43,977 nucleotides of DNA from Candidatus Bathyarchaeota archaeon (GCA_005882895.1 VBBD01000066.1:1-43977); one strand, 5' to 3'. Shown: positions 31,710 to 40,927, counted from the first letter of the stretch. The notes: generated by a model not told the origin, from the letters alone. A program made the numbers and translations.

Positions 31710-33881
31710 TTGCCGCAGTTGAAGAAAGCCCGCAGGCTTCCCTTCACGCGGGACTCTTTCGGACCATTTCTCACCGTAGTGCTCTCTGTGCCGATCGCCT
31801 TTCTCTTCGGTCTAGGAATACAAGGTGATCCCTCAGCGTACATCATCGGGCTGGTCAGCCTCGGCGTTCTGACGTCTCTGGATCTGCGAGGCGGGATTCC
31901 AAGGGTCGGGGTCGGATTCGTTGTTTCGTTTCTCGCTTCTCTTTATGTCATTGGACACTCAGTCGCTGGACAAGGCCTGTCGCCGTTGTCGTTTGGGGAT
32001 CTATCCCTACTCCTCGTTGCCTTTCCACCCTCAATCGCGGTCCTCGTGGCGGGACTTCTCTTCTCGCGGGCGACACCCTACAAGATGATCAAATCAAACG
32101 TCGTTGCCTCGGTCGCGTTGGCGGTTGGGCTCGGCTTGGGGTCGGCTTTGAAGGCGGGTTCGGCTTTGTCAATAGACTCGCTTACTATACTGTTCTTCAT
32201 CGCGCTTGGTGCAGCCGCGAACATTGTCCAGATGGTTCTCTTCCATTTCCTCGACAAGGTGTGGCGCACCAAGAATCTCTCGATGTCAATGATGCCTACC
32301 GCTTTCTTCACGTTCAATCTGTTGGCCGTCCTCGGGTTTGTCGCCTCTCAGGATCTTAACCAGCTCTACCCGTTCGTTTCATCTCTCGGGTTCTTGCCTG
32401 CATTGGCGTTGGTCGGAGTTGGCTCTAACAATCTCGCGCAGAGAATATCGCTGGGACCCAGCCTTGGACCAACAATTAGCATAACGGGAGCACCGATCCT
32501 TCGACAGGGCAAAGAACAGACAATCAAGATCGCCACCCATTTTAGTGGGCATGCGATGAAAATGGCTAGGATCGTAGCGACAATTACAAGGCCTGGAGGT
32601 AAGATCGAGTCCCTGAAGGTATCTCAGGTTTCGGCTGGAGAGTACAGCGCGCACTATAGGCCTGGAGGCTCAGGCAACTATGCTGTGCATATTACTGCTA
32701 CAAGCAAGGAACACCAGACAGCCAGTCAATCATTTTCCTTCGATGTCCAATCGCCTCAGTCAAGTCCTCCTCCCCCGGCATCAAATCCACCTCCTCAGAT
32801 TCGTCCGCCGCCTCCGCCTCCCGTAATGCCCTCACTTGTGCAACTCCCTCCACGTCCTTCGATACCCTTTGTCAAGGGAAACCTTCCACGCTTGGATAAT
32901 TGGGACCCGAGAGTCTGGGTCGGCCAGGAGGTTCACAGTTACAAGATAACTGAGCATCTCGCCACGGGGCTCACCGGTTATGTTTTCCGTGCTAGCTTCG
33001 GGCAGGCGGGGACTGAAATGGCGATAAAGATTCCTATCCTCAGAACCGGGGCAGGGGCCGCTGCTCTCGAAGAAACCATGTCAGAGGCCACACGGCTCTT
33101 GGAACTGTCGGAGCAGTCGAAATATGTCGTCCAGCTCAGGGGAATCTTAGTTGACCGACTCAACATTCAGGAGATTGTGAGAGGCGATACGCAATTGTAT
33201 CTGCGCAGTCCTCCCGCGATAGTAATGGAATTGATGAAGGGCGGGGCTGCCAAGGGACTTCTGGAAGATGCGTCGTACGACTCGTTGTACTATTCCGAGA
33301 AGTGGGGTGGTATTGTCATGCTCATCGGCTATATGATAGCTACTGGACTGGAGACAATTCACAACGCGGGCTTCGTACATCTTGACGTCAAGCCGCAGAA
33401 CATTCTGTTCAACCTCAAACCCCCGGCCACTGGACAGGAGATGAGGGATCAGATGAAGTCTGGAACTCTCGTCCCGAAGCTAGCTGACCTCGGTTCCGCC
33501 GTGCGTATCGGAGGAAAAGTCGGCCAGTTCACATCGGAATATGCTCCCGGCGAACAAGTCTTGGGGGATAGCACGGCATCTTCCATGGACATCTACGCGC
33601 TGGGAGCTACACTATACAATATGCTGACGAAGACCCCTGTGAATTCCAAGAAGCTGATCGAGTTGATGAACACGATGACAAGTAATCCCGGGTCTGGTAG
33701 AACGGCGAGCGATCTGAAGTCGGCTTGGAACTCGTTCAACCCTGATTTCGATAGGATTGCCAAGCTCGCATCATCGGTTCCTGTCCTCAAGAAAATGTTG
33801 GATAAGGACCCTCGGCACAGGCCATCTGCCGGGTCTGCAGCTGCTTTGCTCCGAGACCTCGGAGACAAGACGCTATCCTAG
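31710..33881 (+). CDS. Eight-helix membrane Ser/Thr protein kinase
   Basis: 723 residues. About eight membrane helices (15-250) come first, then an Ig-like beta domain (GPTISITGAP...GGSGNYAVHITATS, about 253-345), a proline-rich hinge (350-390) and a kinase domain (405-723). Kinase residues present are a Gly-rich loop (ATGLTGYVF), Lys in MAIKIP, Glu in EETMSEA, the catalytic HLDVKPQN (non-RD, Leu for Arg), DLGSA in place of DFG, and EYAPGEQ. A basic N-terminus plus an even helix number puts the kinase in the cytoplasm. TTG 31710 is used. It is divergent from zinc ribbon-FHA, phosphatase and VWA genes. Confidence 0.92.
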   Translation: MPQLKKARRLPFTRDSFGPFLTVVLSVPIAFLFGLGIQGDPSAYIIGLVSLGVLTSLDLRGGIPRVGVGFVVSFLASLYVIGHSVAGQGLSPLSFGDLSLLLVAFPPSIAVLVAGLLFSRATPYKMIKSNVVASVALAVGLGLGSALKAGSALSIDSLTILFFIALGAAANIVQMVLFHFLDKVWRTKNLSMSMMPTAFFTFNLLAVLGFVASQDLNQLYPFVSSLGFLPALALVGVGSNNLAQRISLGPSLGPTISITGAPILRQGKEQTIKIATHFSGHAMKMARIVATITRPGGKIESLKVSQVSAGEYSAHYRPGGSGNYAVHITATSKEHQTASQSFSFDVQSPQSSPPPPASNPPPQIRPPPPPPVMPSLVQLPPRPSIPFVKGNLPRLDNWDPRVWVGQEVHSYKITEHLATGLTGYVFRASFGQAGTEMAIKIPILRTGAGAAALEETMSEATRLLELSEQSKYVVQLRGILVDRLNIQEIVRGDTQLYLRSPPAIVMELMKGGAAKGLLEDASYDSLYYSEKWGGIVMLIGYMIATGLETIHNAGFVHLDVKPQNILFNLKPPATGQEMRDQMKSGTLVPKLADLGSAVRIGGKVGQFTSEYAPGEQVLGDSTASSMDIYALGATLYNMLTKTPVNSKKLIELMNTMTSNPGSGRTASDLKSAWNSFNPDFDRIAKLASSVPVLKKMLDKDPRHRPSAGSAAALLRDLGDKTLS

Positions 33882-33980
33882 ATGATCGATCGAGAGCGTT
33901 GACGGAGCGATCTCGCGGATAGTCTGGGACACTCAACCTAGGAAAATGCTGAAGTACGCTGGCTCGTTGAAAATTGTTCA

Positions 33981-34532
33981 ATGCGTAGCTGTCCTATTTG
34001 CGGAAAAGAGGTCCAGGCGGCGACGGCGTACTGCCCGTCCTGCGGCACAGACCTTCGACAGATCTCAGCTGGTCCCACGATGCCGACCGGAAGCTATCCG
34101 CCAGCCTATTCCTATCCACAGCAAGGAACGATGATTCCGGCAGGAGGCCAGTCGCATAGTCATAGAAAGTACATTCTGGCAATCGTCGCCGTAGGCATAA
34201 TTGCTCTCCTAATAGGCGGATTGATCGGTTACTCACTCCCGATACCGCCCGACTTCACTACTCTAACTGGAACAGTTACTCTGAGCAGCCAATTTAACGG
34301 AGCTCCCCACCTGATAATATTCGACAGTTCCGCCACGGGCAATCTGAGCTCGGCTGTGTTCCCTAACCACTCTTACGCGGTCAATCTCCCTATCGGAGGA
34401 CCAGCATATTCTGTCACAATCGAGTGGCAGAACCTAACGAGCAGCCCCAGTATAGCAGCCCACTGGTGCAACGCCTCTCCGAGCACTTTCAGTTCGTCTA
34501 ATTCCAACGCTACTCAGAACTTTAGTTGCTAG
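33981..34532 (+). CDS. Zinc-ribbon membrane protein
   Basis: 183 residues: an N-terminal zinc ribbon (MRSCPICGKEVQAATAYCPSC, two CxxC), a Pro/Tyr-rich linker (about 30-58), one membrane helix (KYILAIVAVGIIALLIGGLI, about 63-84) and an extracellular beta-rich Ser/Asn domain with two late cysteines. It lies 100 bases after the kinase gene on the same strand and may share its transcript. The cytoplasmic ribbon plus outside domain suits a surface sensor or anchor, but this is inference. Confidence 0.75.
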   Translation: MRSCPICGKEVQAATAYCPSCGTDLRQISAGPTMPTGSYPPAYSYPQQGTMIPAGGQSHSHRKYILAIVAVGIIALLIGGLIGYSLPIPPDFTTLTGTVTLSSQFNGAPHLIIFDSSATGNLSSAVFPNHSYAVNLPIGGPAYSVTIEWQNLTSSPSIAAHWCNASPSTFSSSNSNATQNFSC

Positions 34533-34660
34533 ATAACTCTACGAGACAAGAATGGAGCAGATAGATTGAGGATTTGAGGTGGACCGCGGCGTGATCGAAA
34601 CCCGTCTTCTTTGATTTTGAGGGAGTTCGATGTGTTCTAGAGAAGGGTGATGCCGGGACC

Positions 34661-35140
34661 CTACCGTGTGGGCTGCGAAACATTGTACTCGAGCTTTTGT
34701 TCTCCCTGGACTTTGAGCTCGCAGTATTTGTAGAGCGCATCATAGGTTGGGAACTGAAGTCGCATGTTGTCGAAGTCGTCCTTGGCAAGGTTTCGGAAAC
34801 CGTGCGCTATAGCTTCGAGACCAGCTGATTCAGGTGGGGCATCGGGAATCTTCGCATCAGCTCCTCTGACTATCCTCGCTAGCTCCAAGAGCGCAGGATC
34901 CTTGAGTTTGTACTTCCTAATGATAGCGTCGAAGCTGACGTATTCCTTGCCGTCCTCTTTGTAATGCGTAAGTTCTATGCCCTTGGCGTCGTACGGTATC
35001 GCCCCTGTTTCCTTGACCACTCGGGATATATTTTCCGGGGGGACGAAGAGGAATTCCGGACTCTTATCTACGAACTTCTTGATCAGCCAGGGACAGGCTA
35101 TCCTGTCAACTTTTGCTTTTTCTCGGGTGACCCATTTCAT
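34661..35140 (-). CDS. ChrB C-terminal domain protein (chromate-resistance family)
   Basis: 159 residues matching the ChrB C-terminal domain (PF09828): MKWVTREKAKVDRIACPWLI is the family's diagnostic opening, followed by FLFVPPENI, LTHYKEDGKEYVSFD, IVRGADAKIPDAPPESAGLEAIAHGFR. ChrB regulates or aids chromate export, but many stand-alone C-terminal proteins occur without ChrA, and no ChrA is in this window. ATG 35140 is followed by the usual MKWVTR motif. It is divergent from an MFS transporter gene, so a shared role is possible. Confidence 0.88.
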   Translation of the reverse strand: MKWVTREKAKVDRIACPWLIKKFVDKSPEFLFVPPENISRVVKETGAIPYDAKGIELTHYKEDGKEYVSFDAIIRKYKLKDPALLELARIVRGADAKIPDAPPESAGLEAIAHGFRNLAKDDFDNMRLQFPTYDALYKYCELKVQGEQKLEYNVSQPTR

Positions 35141-35301
35141 TCATTTAACACCCATAGACGTTCTACATGGATAGAAGATCTCCCATATGAGGCTAACTCA
35201 CCAACCCCAAATGCCGCGCGGATTTCCCTTACTGAACCAGTCAGGTTGAAGTTTCTTTATGCCAAGGAGAACCACAAGTTTGAGATTCACATGGAGCTTG
35301 A

Positions 35302-36591
35302 ATGGTTGCCCACCCAGAAACAAATCTCCTCTCGTTAGTAGAGGGCACCCAAGTTCCAGGACCTAGAATAACAAGCAAGGGCCGCTGTTTGCCTTTCGAC
35401 TGGATGACTAAAGACGGAAAAGTTGTCCTCATCGAGAAAGCGGTCCGCACAGTCCCCTATGGTTTCTTAGGAGTCCTTTTTTCAGTTTACCTGAGCCAGT
35501 TAGGTCTCGACGCCTTTCTCATAGGCATGGTCCTGGCCTTGACGGTTGCTTCGAGTGCGATCTACACTCTCGTCGCAAGCGTATTCGCTGACCGCCTCGG
35601 CCGCAAGCGGACATTGATCTTCTTCGCGCTTACTGACGCGCTGGCTGGCGCTATTCTCTTCTCTTCAGATTCTTTGTGGGCGCCAGTAGCTGCCGGGATT
35701 GTAGGCAACATGACTGTGGGAGCGGGAGAGGTTGGCCCTTTTCTGACATTGGAACAGGCGATTCTTCCAGGAGCGTCTTATAGCAGGCGGAGAACCCTGG
35801 GGTTTAGCGTCTACAATCTTGTAGGGTACGTTTCATCTTCAGCCGGAGCCTTTCTGGTCGGCCTCCCTCAATACATCGGTCCTGGTATTGGAGGATATCG
35901 CCCTCTGTTCTTGGCATATCTTGCGTCAGGCTTGTTGGGAGCATATCTCTACTCTAAGCTCTCGACAAGGATCGAGAAGGAAAAGACCGCCACCCCGAGG
36001 ATCAGCGTCTTGTCTGAGGCCTCGAAGCCAGTCGTAAGGAGATTGTCAGCATTGTTCGCGTTGGACTCGTTCGGTGGAGGCTTCATCGGCATAAGCATAC
36101 TCTCGTACTATTTCTACGAGAGGTATTCTTTGCAGCTCAGCTCGCTCGGATTGCTGTTCGCCGGCACGCAGATCATAACCGCAATCTCGTTTTTGATTGC
36201 TGAACGTATCGCTCGCCAAATTGGCTTGATCAAGACAATGGTCTACACTCATATCCCATCAAATCTTTTGTTGGCGTTCATACCGTTTGTCTCTTCGGCT
36301 CCAATCGCTGTTGGTCTACTTCTCTCTCGGCAATCCCTCTCTCAAATGGATGTGCCTACTCGTCAGTCATACCTGATGAGTGTTGTGCCAGAATCTGACC
36401 GCACCCCTGCTGCTGGGTTCACTAATGTTTCCCGGAGTATCGCCCAGACTTTTAGCCCCTCAATCGCCGGCTACGCCATCGCCACGCTGTGGCTGGGATC
36501 TCCATTCATTATCGCAGGTGGACTAAAGATGGCCTATGACCTGTCCCTCTACAAGATCTTCCACAGGTTGAAACCGCCTCAGGAAGACTAG
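35302..36591 (+). CDS. MFS transporter
   Basis: 429 residues with twelve membrane helices. ADRLGRKRTLIF (the loop 2-3 motif), FLTLEQAILPG, RRTLGFSVYNLVGYVSSSAGAFLVG and the second-half helices from FALDSFGGGF to the C-terminus fit major facilitator exporters. The substrate is unknown. ATG 35302 is listed, but ATG 35404 (MTKDGKVVLIEKAV) may be the true start because the first 34 residues are not typical. It diverges from the ChrB-type gene across 161 bases. Confidence 0.88.
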   Translation: MVAHPETNLLSLVEGTQVPGPRITSKGRCLPFDWMTKDGKVVLIEKAVRTVPYGFLGVLFSVYLSQLGLDAFLIGMVLALTVASSAIYTLVASVFADRLGRKRTLIFFALTDALAGAILFSSDSLWAPVAAGIVGNMTVGAGEVGPFLTLEQAILPGASYSRRRTLGFSVYNLVGYVSSSAGAFLVGLPQYIGPGIGGYRPLFLAYLASGLLGAYLYSKLSTRIEKEKTATPRISVLSEASKPVVRRLSALFALDSFGGGFIGISILSYYFYERYSLQLSSLGLLFAGTQIITAISFLIAERIARQIGLIKTMVYTHIPSNLLLAFIPFVSSAPIAVGLLLSRQSLSQMDVPTRQSYLMSVVPESDRTPAAGFTNVSRSIAQTFSPSIAGYAIATLWLGSPFIIAGGLKMAYDLSLYKIFHRLKPPQED

Positions 36592-36690
36592 GTGAGTAGG
36601 TGCAGTCTTGGATTCCAGTGACGGATTCTTTGTACGAAGGCAAGGTTTTCGGACCACGCTTCCAGCATGTGTACCGAGAAGGGATGAGAA

Positions 36691-37191
36691 CTGTCTGATC
36701 TGTTTGCGCTTCTAGTACAAATCGTCAGCGTCGTCGCCCTTTGGGCAATTGTTGGCGAGTTGTTTCGTCGAGGGCTCATTGCGATAGCCAAAAAGGCAGG
36801 CGCTTCCAGGCAGCTTGTCAGGAACATCCGTGATGGTGTCCGGATAGCCTGGATTGTAGTCGCCGTTGCCGCTGTCTTGATAGTTACGGGTATCGCTTCC
36901 GAGTTTCAGGCTCTGACCGTGACAGGGTTGGCAGGCCTCACAATTTCCTTGGCCCTTCAGACAACCCTTTCCAATATTATTGCGGGTGTACTCCTCTTCT
37001 CGGATAAGACACTTCGATTGAACGATGTCATTTCGTACAGCGGGATAAAGGGCACTGTTGTCAGGGTGGGTCTGAGGTCGACCCTGATCAGGACTCAGGA
37101 GGGAAACATTGCGATAATCGGCAACAGCACACTGATGAGTGGACCCTTCATCAACTATTCGGCCGAAGAACGTCTCGTCGGAAAACCCTGA
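36691..37191 (+). CDS. Minimal mechanosensitive channel, MscS family
   Basis: About 166 residues. Two or three membrane helices (LVQIVSVVALWAIVGELF, IRIAWIVVAVAAVLIVTG-like, then pore helix GLAGLTISLALQTTLSNIIAGV) and the beta domain (LRLNDVISYSGIKGTVVRVGLRSTLI) are present. The large C-terminal cage of E. coli MscS is absent: it stops soon after the beta domain. Opening at 36760 (TTG) would lose the first helix; CTG 36691, after GAAGGGATGA, restores it, and a TGA stop lies just upstream. It is convergent with DUF6295. The fold suggests an osmotic release valve. Confidence 0.85.
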   Translation: MSDLFALLVQIVSVVALWAIVGELFRRGLIAIAKKAGASRQLVRNIRDGVRIAWIVVAVAAVLIVTGIASEFQALTVTGLAGLTISLALQTTLSNIIAGVLLFSDKTLRLNDVISYSGIKGTVVRVGLRSTLIRTQEGNIAIIGNSTLMSGPFINYSAEERLVGKP

Positions 37192-37223
37192 GACCAGTTT
37201 CTAGAAAAGGGACGTGTTGAAGA

Positions 37224-37508
37224 TCACTGAACACTCTCGTTTCTTGCTCCCCCTCCGTCGCCCTCTCCTCGGGACAGGGAGGCAAGGATCGCGCGAACGA
37301 GGTCTCTTGCAGATTGGGGTGTCAGTTCTACTGCGATCCTATATTCTGGCCCAGCCGTCTCGCTGAGGAGGTCAATGATTACGGCTCGTTCAGCTCGGGC
37401 GTGATCGGGATGGTCATAGGAAACGCTCGCCTGGTCTAGAGGGAACCAGCCATTTGGGCCCTTACCGTTTCCCGAGACTCTTGCGTTCTCGACGATCCCG
37501 GTGCACAT
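37224..37508 (-). CDS. DUF6295-type protein
   Basis: 94 residues: MCTGIVENARVSGNGKGPNG, WFPLDQASVSYDHPDHARAE and GPEYRIAVELTPQSARDLVRAI. The MCT start, GKGP-GWF and YDHP-HA blocks match a small family annotated as DUF6295 from memory, so the name should be checked. The function is unknown. It follows the dienelactone hydrolase gene by 35 bases on the same strand and is probably co-transcribed. Confidence 0.7.
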   Translation of the reverse strand: MCTGIVENARVSGNGKGPNGWFPLDQASVSYDHPDHARAERAVIIDLLSETAGPEYRIAVELTPQSARDLVRAILASLSRGEGDGGGARNESVQ

Positions 37509-37543
37509 GGTTTCTCACATCATCCTTCCTGACAAAATGATTG

Positions 37544-38320
37544 TCAACGTTTGTCAGTTGTCCCAAGGTATTTTTCGAAGAAAGCCCAAACCTTGTTCCA
37601 GCCATCGACAGCCTGTTCTTGCCTATAACCCGACTTGTCGTAGTAAAAAAAACCGTGGCCGGCTTTCGGGTACATGTGAAACTCGTATGTCTTCCCATAC
37701 TTCTTCAACTCTTGCTCATGTTGGGCAACCTGTTGCGGGGTCGGGAACTGGTCCTCCTCGCCGAATAGCCCGAGAAGCGGGCATGACAAATCCTTCGTAT
37801 AGTCTATGGGTGCAACGGGATACTTGGGGGTCAATTCCTGCTGGGACATAACCACTCTTCCGCCCCAGCAATCCACGACGGCATCGAAACCCTTGGTTCT
37901 GCAGGCCACGAGAAACGCTTGTCTCCCACCCGAGCACGTGCCGAATACTCCAGCCTTGCCATTACTCTGCGGGAGAGATTTCAGATATCCCAAACTTTCT
38001 GTCATATCGCCTACGACATCATCATCGGGCACTCCTCCTGCCGCTCGTGCCTTAGCAGCAATATCCTCTGGCGCACCGTGGCCGAATTGGTAGTAGATGT
38101 TGGGGCTAATTGCTAGGTAGCCATGGTGGGCGAACTTTCGAGTGGTCTCCCGATACCATTCGTCCCAACCAGGGGCGTGATGGATTAGCACAACTCCAGG
38201 GAAGGGTCCTGAGCCCAGAGGCCGTGCGAAGTACGCGTTGATAATCGTGCCATTATGTCCCGGAACCGTTACGGTTTCTGCTATCATCCCTTCGTACATA
38301 TCAGTCCGATACTTGTGCAT
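37544..38320 (-). CDS. Dienelactone hydrolase-family protein
   Basis: 258 residues of the alpha/beta hydrolase fold: oxyanion region VVLIHHAPGWDEWYRETTRKFA, nucleophile elbow FGTCSGGRQAF (Cys, as in true dienelactone hydrolases), Asp in GLFGEEDQFPTP and His in AGHGFFYYDKSGYR. The family opens lactones or hydrolyses esters; the substrate here is unknown. No secretion signal is seen. The length is typical. ATG 38320 is used; ATG 38285 (MIAETV) is a shorter alternative. Confidence 0.92.
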   Translation of the reverse strand: MHKYRTDMYEGMIAETVTVPGHNGTIINAYFARPLGSGPFPGVVLIHHAPGWDEWYRETTRKFAHHGYLAISPNIYYQFGHGAPEDIAAKARAAGGVPDDDVVGDMTESLGYLKSLPQSNGKAGVFGTCSGGRQAFLVACRTKGFDAVVDCWGGRVVMSQQELTPKYPVAPIDYTKDLSCPLLGLFGEEDQFPTPQQVAQHEQELKKYGKTYEFHMYPKAGHGFFYYDKSGYRQEQAVDGWNKVWAFFEKYLGTTDKR

Positions 38321-38533
38321 GTTCGATGCTCGCCCGTTGTGGACGGAGAAGGGTAGGTTTGTTTAGCTTTTCCTCAAATTGTTTGACGAGCATGTCAAGA
38401 GGGGCGGCTATAGGGGAGGCGGTTTCGACGAGGCCTAGTCATTTTCGCCAAGCTACTCCTTGTGATAGTCGGATTCTGACGTTCCTCGATGGCCCTTAAG
38501 TACTCGATTGCAAATTCGAGCGTTTGGATTGTA

Positions 38534-40927
38534 ATGCAGGCAACTGCTCAAGCTGGAAGGGCTGTCCAACAGGTCAAAGAATACGACCTATTTCTTGACA
38601 TCGATTTTGACGCTCTGAAATTCTCAGGGAAAGTAAGAATCGACATGAGCTCTACTGGAGACATCAGCCTCGACGCATTAGGTCTAGAGGTTACGAGCGT
38701 CAAAACCAGTGGTCGAACCGTTCCGTTCAAGCATCACGGAAATGTCGTGGATATTCAGATTGGCCAATTCTCCGGTATGCTAGAAGTTGAATACCAAGGA
38801 AAGGTCTCTGAGAGCCTGACCGGGTTCTACAAGGCTCCATACGGAGACAAGTACGTTCTGACGACACACTTTGAAGCGGGACATGCTCGTAGACTTCTGC
38901 CTTGCATCGATCATCCAGCCTACAAGGCAGACTTTAGACTAACAGTACGCGCGAGAAGTGACCTCTCTGTAATCTCGAACATGCCAGTTGAATCCGAGAG
39001 GAGGGAGGGGAACAAGAAGACGGTAATTTTCCAGAAGACTCCGAAGATGTCAACTTATCTTCTCTACGTTGGAATCGGCAGGTTCGAGGAGGACAAGAAC
39101 CGCCATAACAAAACAGAGTTGTATACAGCCTCTGTTGTCAAACCTGATGGCAAGATCAAGACCGGTCTCGCCTTCGAGGCAGCGCAGAAATCTCTAGAAT
39201 TCTACGAAAAGTATTTCGGTATTCCATATGATCTGCCCAAGCTCCACTTAATCGCTGTCCCCGAGTTCGCTTATGGGGCGATGGAGAACTGGGGCGCGAT
39301 AACCTTCCGAGAGATCTTGTTGCATGCCGACAAGGACACGAGCACCTCGACTAAGAAGAGCATCGTTGAAGTAATCGCGCACGAGATTGCTCACATGTGG
39401 TTCGGTGATCTCGTCACGATGAAATGGTGGGACGATCTCTGGCTCAACGAGAGCTTCGCGACCTTCATGGCCTACAAAGTGGTCGACTGGGCATATCCAC
39501 AATGGAAGATTTGGCAAGACTTCGTCAAGAACAGCACAGGTGGAGCGATGGCTCGAGATGCTCTGAAGAGCACACATCCCATCGAGGCCAAAGTCCGCTC
39601 TCCAGAAGAGGTTGAGGAACTGTTCGACGAGATTAGCTATGGCAAGGGTGCTAGCATTCTTCGAATGATCGAAGCATACATAGGTCCCGACGAGTTCCAG
39701 AAGGGTGTTAGCAACTATCTGAAACAGTTCCGTTATTCCAACGCAGCCGGCCGCGACCTGTGGAACCATCTTCAGCAAGCGTCGGGTGTTGACGTTAGCC
39801 GCGTTATGGAGGAGTGGATCAGCAAGGTCGGATACCCAGTTGTCAAAGCTTCGCTGTCGCACGGCAACCTAGTGCTGGAGCAGGAGAGGTTCTTGCTATC
39901 CGGGTCCAGAGAGCGCCAGACTTGGCCTATCCCTGTCTCAATACTGATAGACGGAAAGACTCAGCAGCTCTTGCTTGACAAAGAGAAAGCTGACGTCAGA
40001 GTTTCCAATCCAAAATCCGTGAAGCTCAATGTTGAACGAACCGGTTTCTATAGAGTCGACTATCGTGGCGGCGATCTACAATCACTCGTCTGGGCCAGCA
40101 AGCTCTCCGGGCTCGACCGGTATGGGCTTGCAAACGACGCTTGGGCCTTCCTCAACTCCGGCAACATGAGTTGGAAAGAATACCAGAGCCTCCTCGAACG
40201 ATTCTCTAAAGAAGAAGAGTATCTACCTGCCTTTGAGGTGTCTGAACGGCTCACCACCTTATTCCAGATTGCCCCGAGAAAGATCGTCGATCTCTCGCGA
40301 AGGTATCACAAGTCACAGCTGAGAATACTTGAGGGGAAAAAGGACGAGAACAGCTCCCTGCTCAAGGGAACCGTCGCTGTACGACTCGCTCTCCTAGATG
40401 ATACATACGCACAAGAGGCGGGGGCGAAATTCAAGGAACTATCCACAGTAGAACCGGATATGAAACGAGCGGTGATCGTAGGTTATGCAAGATCGTCCGA
40501 CGATTACGACGGGCTCATCGAGCAGTACAATAAGAGTACCACAGACGAGGAACGCCTCAGATACTTGGAAGGACTCGCCAGTTTCAAGCGACCTGACTTA
40601 GTCAGAAAAGTTCAGGACTGGGCGATGGCCGGCAATGTGAAGCGTCAAGACATCGGGCGTGGACTACTCCAGTTCGCCACCTCAAACCCGGATGCACACG
40701 CCGTTACTTGGGAATGGTTCAAGGACAATGTTGAGAAGCTTGACAAGATGTACGAAGGGACAGCCACACTCTCCGCCTATATGCGTGCATACATCTCGAT
40801 CCTAGGAGTCGGTCGGGTCGGGGAAGTCGAGAAATTCTTCAGCGAACATAGACTAGCTGGAGCAGACGCAACACTTGAGAGGCTAAAGATTAACGATCGG
40901 CTTGCAAAGGAGATAACAAAAGCTTAG
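38534..40927 (+). CDS. M1 aminopeptidase, tricorn interacting factor F2/F3 type
   Basis: A zinc aminopeptidase that trims peptides made by the proteasome or tricorn. The 797 residues align well with Thermoplasma F3: VKEYDLFLDIDFD, LTTHFEAGHARRLLPCIDHPAYKADF, the exopeptidase motif GAMENWGAITFRE (about 253-266) and zinc motif VIAHEIAHMWFGD plus NESFATF. The C-terminal HEAT-like superhelix is complete. The frame is open back to ATG 38489, but the 15 extra residues are not family-like, so ATG 38534 is preferred. Confidence 0.95.
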   Translation: MQATAQAGRAVQQVKEYDLFLDIDFDALKFSGKVRIDMSSTGDISLDALGLEVTSVKTSGRTVPFKHHGNVVDIQIGQFSGMLEVEYQGKVSESLTGFYKAPYGDKYVLTTHFEAGHARRLLPCIDHPAYKADFRLTVRARSDLSVISNMPVESERREGNKKTVIFQKTPKMSTYLLYVGIGRFEEDKNRHNKTELYTASVVKPDGKIKTGLAFEAAQKSLEFYEKYFGIPYDLPKLHLIAVPEFAYGAMENWGAITFREILLHADKDTSTSTKKSIVEVIAHEIAHMWFGDLVTMKWWDDLWLNESFATFMAYKVVDWAYPQWKIWQDFVKNSTGGAMARDALKSTHPIEAKVRSPEEVEELFDEISYGKGASILRMIEAYIGPDEFQKGVSNYLKQFRYSNAAGRDLWNHLQQASGVDVSRVMEEWISKVGYPVVKASLSHGNLVLEQERFLLSGSRERQTWPIPVSILIDGKTQQLLLDKEKADVRVSNPKSVKLNVERTGFYRVDYRGGDLQSLVWASKLSGLDRYGLANDAWAFLNSGNMSWKEYQSLLERFSKEEEYLPAFEVSERLTTLFQIAPRKIVDLSRRYHKSQLRILEGKKDENSSLLKGTVAVRLALLDDTYAQEAGAKFKELSTVEPDMKRAVIVGYARSSDDYDGLIEQYNKSTTDEERLRYLEGLASFKRPDLVRKVQDWAMAGNVKRQDIGRGLLQFATSNPDAHAVTWEWFKDNVEKLDKMYEGTATLSAYMRAYISILGVGRVGEVEKFFSEHRLAGADATLERLKINDRLAKEITKA

